Assembly: GCA_031552735.1 (NCBI GenBank) | Contig: JAVBMF010000003.1 | Coordinates: 1 to 64,000, forward strand | Length of the DNA: 64,000 nucleotides | Reading direction: 5' to 3' | Source: JAVBUY01 sp031552735 | Lineage (GTDB): Bacteria; Bacillota; Clostridia; Christensenellales; Aristaeellaceae | In this document: positions 60,628-64,000 of the stretch, piece by piece | Layout of the letters: every line of letters begins with the position of its first letter | Position numbering within the stretch: the first letter of the stretch is position 1 | The notes under the pieces: model-generated | What the model saw: the letters and a program-made list of their open reading frames with translations, nothing else | Told to the model about the DNA's origin: nothing | Database searches by the model: none | Translations under genes and position numbers: made by a program

Positions 60628-61119
60628 TTACGCGTACAGCACTTCAGCCACGCGATGGCGCAGGCTGAACAGCGCAATCGCACCAAAGAACTCATTGATG
60701 GCGCAGATTTTATCCATCATGCACACCGTGATGCTCTCCATGTGCGCCGGCACCCGCATGCCCATCGGGAACATGTGGCACAGAATGATCTCGCGCTCCA
60801 AATCCGACAGGTTGGTGAGCTGCTCGGCATTTTTCAGCGCGGCGGCGGGATGCGTAAACCCGTGCAAGCCCTCATGGCTGCCCTTCACGCGCCAGTTATA
60901 CAGGAACAAATCGTGCAGCAGTCCGCCACGGGCAGCGGCCTTCGCGTCGCGGCCAAAGCGCTTGCAGAACAGAAAGCTGGTGTACGCCACCGCCACACTG
61001 TGCTCCAGGCACGATACGTTCGCATGGTGAGAGAAAAGGCGCATCTTGCGCACTTCCTGCGTCGCCAACAGATCCTCGACGCAGGCAACGAACTCGTCAA
61101 AGTAAACCGACTTTTGCAA
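60628..61119 (-). CDS. HD-domain phosphohydrolase
   Basis: A 163-residue cytosolic HD-superfamily protein. The metal ligands are His in CLEHSVAVAYTS, His-Asp in GLLHDLFLYNW and further His in GFTHPAAAL and ILCHMFPMG. Such small HD proteins hydrolyse nucleotides or phosphate esters; the substrate is unknown. The start is taken as TTG at 61119, 8 bp after AGGAG; a GTG three codons earlier sits directly on the ribosome site. It lies 32 bp before the transpeptidase pair, so it is probably in the same operon. Confidence 0.8.
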   Translation of the reverse strand: MQKSVYFDEFVACVEDLLATQEVRKMRLFSHHANVSCLEHSVAVAYTSFLFCKRFGRDAKAAARGGLLHDLFLYNWRVKGSHEGLHGFTHPAAALKNAEQLTNLSDLEREIILCHMFPMGMRVPAHMESITVCMMDKICAINEFFGAIALFSLRHRVAEVLYA

Positions 61120-61210
61120 TGCAATCACTCCTACAGTTGCTGATACATTATTAGTTGAAACGCAATATAGATGCGGTATCTTCCCAAAAAGATCGCGGCA
61201 TTTGCTGGCA

Positions 61211-62968
61211 TCATCCTTGGTTGGTCAGGCGCTGGGCCTGCGTGAGTCCGGCATAGACGCCGTTTTTCGCGATTAGTTGCGCGTGCGTGCCCTGCTCCAG
61301 CACGCCCCGATCGCCGATGACCGCGATTTCGTCGGCTTTCTGGATGGTGGACAAACGGTGCGCAATCACAATGGTGGTGCGCCCCACCGCCAGCCGCTCA
61401 AACGCCTGCTGAATCTTGACCTCCGTGGCGGTATCCAGCGCGCTGGTCGCCTCGTCCAAAATCAGGATGCGCGGATCTTTGAGAAAAATGCGCGCGATGG
61501 ATACGCGCTGCTTTTGCCCGCCGGACAGCAGCGTGCCGCGCTCGCCCACCAGCGTGTCATACCCGTCGGGCATGTGCAAGATGTCCTCGTGAATCTCCGC
61601 GCGCTTAGCCGCCTCGATCACTTCTTCCATCGTGGCGTTCACGCGGCCATAGCGGATGTTGTCCAGCACCGTGCCCGCAAACAGAAACACATCCTGTTGC
61701 ACGATGCCGATGTGTCCGCGCAGACTGCTCAGCCTGATCTGGCGGATGTCGATACCGTCCAGCGTCACCTTGCCGCCCTGCACATCATAGAAGCGTGGTA
61801 TCAGCTGACACAGCGTGGTCTTGCCGCCGCCCGACGGCCCAACCAGCGCCAGCGTCTTGCCCCGGGGAATGCTGAGGTTCACGTCCGTCAGCACGCTGTC
61901 CCCGCCATCGTTATAGGAAAACGCGACGTGCTCAAACGCGATATCGCCCTTGATGTCTGTCAGATCGACAGCGTCCGGCGCGTCGGTAATGTCCGGGCTC
62001 TCGTCCATGATCTCCATATAGCGGTTAAAGCCCGCCATGCCCACCACATACTGCTCCATAAAGCTGGTCAGCTTCTTAATCGGCGCGGTGATGGTGCCCA
62101 CAAACAGGTTGAAGGTGATCAGCTCGGTCAGATTCAATTGGCCGTCCATCATCAGCACGCCGCCGACCAGCAGCACCACCACGCCCATCATGCCCATCAG
62201 GAACTCCGTGCCGCCGTGGAACAGCCCCATCGCGCTGTAAAAGCTGCCCTTTGCGCCCATAAAGCGCCTGTTGCCCTGCTCAAACTTGTCGATCTCGTAT
62301 TGCTCGTTGGAAAACGCTTTGGCGGTTTTCGCGCCAGAGATGCTGGATTCTAGGTCCGCGTTGATGCCCGCCATTTTCTCCTTGACCTGCGCGGACGCCT
62401 TGCGCATGCGCGCGCGCAGCATCAGCGAGAAGCCGACAATCAGCGGCACCATCAGGAACATCGGCAGTGCCAGCCGCCACTGCAAGCCGAAGAGATAGAT
62501 CAGCGCGCCCACAATGGTCACCATGGAGATGAACAAATCCTCCGGGCCGTGATGCGCGAGCTCGGTGATCTCAAACAGGTCGGTGGTCACGCGGCTCATC
62601 AGGCGTCCGGTGCGGTTGTGGTCGTAGAAGCGAAAGCTAAGCCGCTGCAATTGCGTGAAGATGTCGCGCCGCATGTCGGCCTCCATCAGCACGCCCATGT
62701 AGTGGCCAAAGTAGGACACGATGTAGGACATCACCGCGCGCAGCATGTAGCCCAGCGTCATCGCGCCAATGATCAGGAAAAACGCGGTGTACAGCATGTC
62801 CGGCAGATAGGTATTCAGTGCGTGGCGCGTCACCATGGGGAAGGCAAGGTCCACCAGCGCAATGACCAGCGCGCACACCATATCCAGCGCAAACAGCCGC
62901 CAATGCGGGCGGTAAAAGCGCAGGAATGCCTGCACGCGATTGCTGCGTTTGATCGGTTGGTTGGTCAT
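61211..62968 (-). CDS. ABC exporter, fused membrane and ATPase domains
   Basis: A 585-residue half-transporter of the MsbA/LmrA type. About six membrane segments (1-310) are followed by the ATPase: Walker A VGPSGGGKTT, Q-loop IVQQDVFLFAG, signature LLSGGQKQR, Walker B ILILDEATSALD, H-loop IAHRLST. Likely works as a homodimer exporting lipids or drugs. AGGAGAG precedes the ATG. It starts 15 bp after the MATE gene, so the two exporters are co-transcribed. Confidence 0.93.
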   Translation of the reverse strand: MTNQPIKRSNRVQAFLRFYRPHWRLFALDMVCALVIALVDLAFPMVTRHALNTYLPDMLYTAFFLIIGAMTLGYMLRAVMSYIVSYFGHYMGVLMEADMRRDIFTQLQRLSFRFYDHNRTGRLMSRVTTDLFEITELAHHGPEDLFISMVTIVGALIYLFGLQWRLALPMFLMVPLIVGFSLMLRARMRKASAQVKEKMAGINADLESSISGAKTAKAFSNEQYEIDKFEQGNRRFMGAKGSFYSAMGLFHGGTEFLMGMMGVVVLLVGGVLMMDGQLNLTELITFNLFVGTITAPIKKLTSFMEQYVVGMAGFNRYMEIMDESPDITDAPDAVDLTDIKGDIAFEHVAFSYNDGGDSVLTDVNLSIPRGKTLALVGPSGGGKTTLCQLIPRFYDVQGGKVTLDGIDIRQIRLSSLRGHIGIVQQDVFLFAGTVLDNIRYGRVNATMEEVIEAAKRAEIHEDILHMPDGYDTLVGERGTLLSGGQKQRVSIARIFLKDPRILILDEATSALDTATEVKIQQAFERLAVGRTTIVIAHRLSTIQKADEIAVIGDRGVLEQGTHAQLIAKNGVYAGLTQAQRLTNQG

Positions 62969-62983
62969 AGATTGCTCTCCTGT

Positions 62984-64000
62984 CTATTCGGTCACTGCGG
63001 CCGGTTTGGCCGCGCGTTTCATCCATCCACCGTGGTGGAAGCGGGCGCTGACCACGCATGCGCGCATCAGCTGGTCCAGCGAAATGCATATCCACGCGCC
63101 GTTCAGCCCCCAGCCCAGCGTGTGCATGAACACCGGCGCAAGCAGCACCCGGAAAATCCAAATGCCCGCAAACGACGCCATCAGTGGGAAGATCGCGTCG
63201 CCCGCGCCGCGCAATGCCGACGCGTACGGCAACTGGATCGCCACGCCGGGCATGCCCAGCATCATGATGCGCAGCACCGTCGCGGTCACGGCGATGACCG
63301 CCGCGTCGTTGGTGTACAGCCGGGCGAACCAGCTAGCGCCCACCAAGAACAGCACCGCCACAAACAGATTGCCCACCATGGTCGCGCGCTGGGTGACAAT
63401 GGCGCACTCCTTGGCGCGCTGCGGCTCGCCCGCGCCCATGTACTGGCCGACCAGTGTCGTGCCCGCCACGCCGAATGCCTGCGCGGGTACCCAGGTCAGG
63501 CCGTTGATGCTCAGTCCGATCTGGTGCGCGGCAAACATCACCGTGCCCAGCGCGCTGACGCTGCGCGCAAAGAGCATAAAACCGATCTGCATCAGCGTCT
63601 GCTCGGCGGCGGTGGTCGCGCCAATCTTTAGGATGCGCCGCACGTGCTGCCAGCGCAGCGAGATGCCGTCGCGGATTTTCAGGCGCACCTGCGTATCGGT
63701 GCCATAGAGCACCCACAGTGCCGCCGCCGCCCCGGCCACGCGCGAGAAAGTGGTCGAGATCGCCGCGCCTGCCACCCCCAACCGGGGAAAGCCCAGGTGG
63801 CCGAAGATCAGCACCCAGTTGCCCACGACGTTGAGCAGGTTGGCGCCCATATTGTAGAGCATGGGCTGGCGCGTCTGCCCGGCGGCGCGCAAGGTGGCGG
63901 TGACGCTCATATTGATCGCGGCGGGCAAAAAGCCCCACGACACAATGCGCATGTAGTCGCGCGCATACGTGAAGGTATCGGCCTGCGCGCCCATGAAGGT
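62984..64000 (-). CDS. MATE-family efflux pump, 5' end outside the window
   Basis: The visible part covers about 338 C-terminal residues of a MATE multidrug/Na+ antiporter. MATE features include the GAAISTTFSRVAGA segment, GLTWVPAQAFGVAGTTLVGQYMGA with the repeated LVGQ pattern, and LRGAGDAIFP. The usual length is about 450, so roughly 110 N-terminal residues are missing to the right. Drug or metabolite export is inferred from the family. Confidence 0.9.
   Translation of the reverse strand, partial: TFMGAQADTFTYARDYMRIVSWGFLPAAINMSVTATLRAAGQTRQPMLYNMGANLLNVVGNWVLIFGHLGFPRLGVAGAAISTTFSRVAGAAAALWVLYGTDTQVRLKIRDGISLRWQHVRRILKIGATTAAEQTLMQIGFMLFARSVSALGTVMFAAHQIGLSINGLTWVPAQAFGVAGTTLVGQYMGAGEPQRAKECAIVTQRATMVGNLFVAVLFLVGASWFARLYTNDAAVIAVTATVLRIMMLGMPGVAIQLPYASALRGAGDAIFPLMASFAGIWIFRVLLAPVFMHTLGWGLNGAWICISLDQLMRACVVSARFHHGGWMKRAAKPAAVTE

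Overview
The window reads as chromosome of a GC-rich, Gram-positive member of the Bacillota, most likely a gut-type Clostridia lineage. The evidence is a TelA protein, a DUF1836 protein, a YitJ-like methionine enzyme, LytR-CpsA-Psr and LTA-synthase proteins, L,D-transpeptidases, Gram-positive lipoproteins, strong AGGAGG-type ribosome sites and frequent TTG/GTG starts. I cannot place it more finely. I see no rRNA, tRNA, CRISPR array, insertion sequence or prophage. Almost every gene looks intact. The MATE-type exporter at the right edge is cut by the window.

Layout. 0-12.9 kb: a GH65 disaccharide phosphorylase under a LacI-type operator, a membrane protein with a degenerate GGDEF domain, a TM2 protein, TelA, a tyrosine phosphatase, a large secreted protein, an SGNH hydrolase, then DUF1836-pgmB-exoA. 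13-28 kb: one AT-richer gene that looks acquired, an alpha-galactosidase, a parvulin-SH3-cyclophilin fusion, two tandem DUF155 proteins, a homocysteine methyltransferase/MTHFR, uxuA, an amidase, a polytopic membrane protein and a large DUF11-like surface protein. 28-31.7 kb: thioredoxin-lipoprotein/CcdA pair, a sialate-lyase-like aldolase with a coupled small protein, and a lipoprotein. 31.8-41.7 kb: divergent oppA and an oppBCDF-alr-M20-dppA-ldcA operon. 41.8-51.2 kb: ogt, an exonuclease, and envelope genes (LCP, LTA synthase, diacylglycerol glycosyltransferase), then an SH3 protein with a CstA-like membrane protein. 51.4-55.3 kb: hybrid histidine kinase plus HD-GYP response regulator. 55.4-61.1 kb: two leaderless Ig-like proteins, one Cys/Gly-rich, then two L,D-transpeptidases and an HD protein. 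61.2-64 kb: ABC exporter and MATE pump.

How the genes fit together. Several units suggest saccharide use: GH65 phosphorylase with beta-phosphoglucomutase, alpha-galactosidase, mannonate dehydratase and a sialate-lyase-like enzyme. The opp operon encodes peptide import followed by enzymes acting on D-amino-acid and murein peptides, so I read it as a cell-wall peptide scavenging unit. Cell-envelope construction recurs in the L,D-transpeptidases, LtaS, LCP and glycosyltransferase. Cyclic-di-GMP turnover is implied by the HD-GYP regulator.

The most notable unexplained features are a structured ~125-nt element present three times (31.8 kb and a tandem pair at 43.6 kb), whose stems change sequence but keep pairing, and the leaderless cysteine-rich/Ig-like protein pair at 55.4-57.3 kb. 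The parvulin-cyclophilin fusion and the isolated low-GC gene at 13-14 kb are also worth a look. All calls come from reading the sequence; no database search was run.
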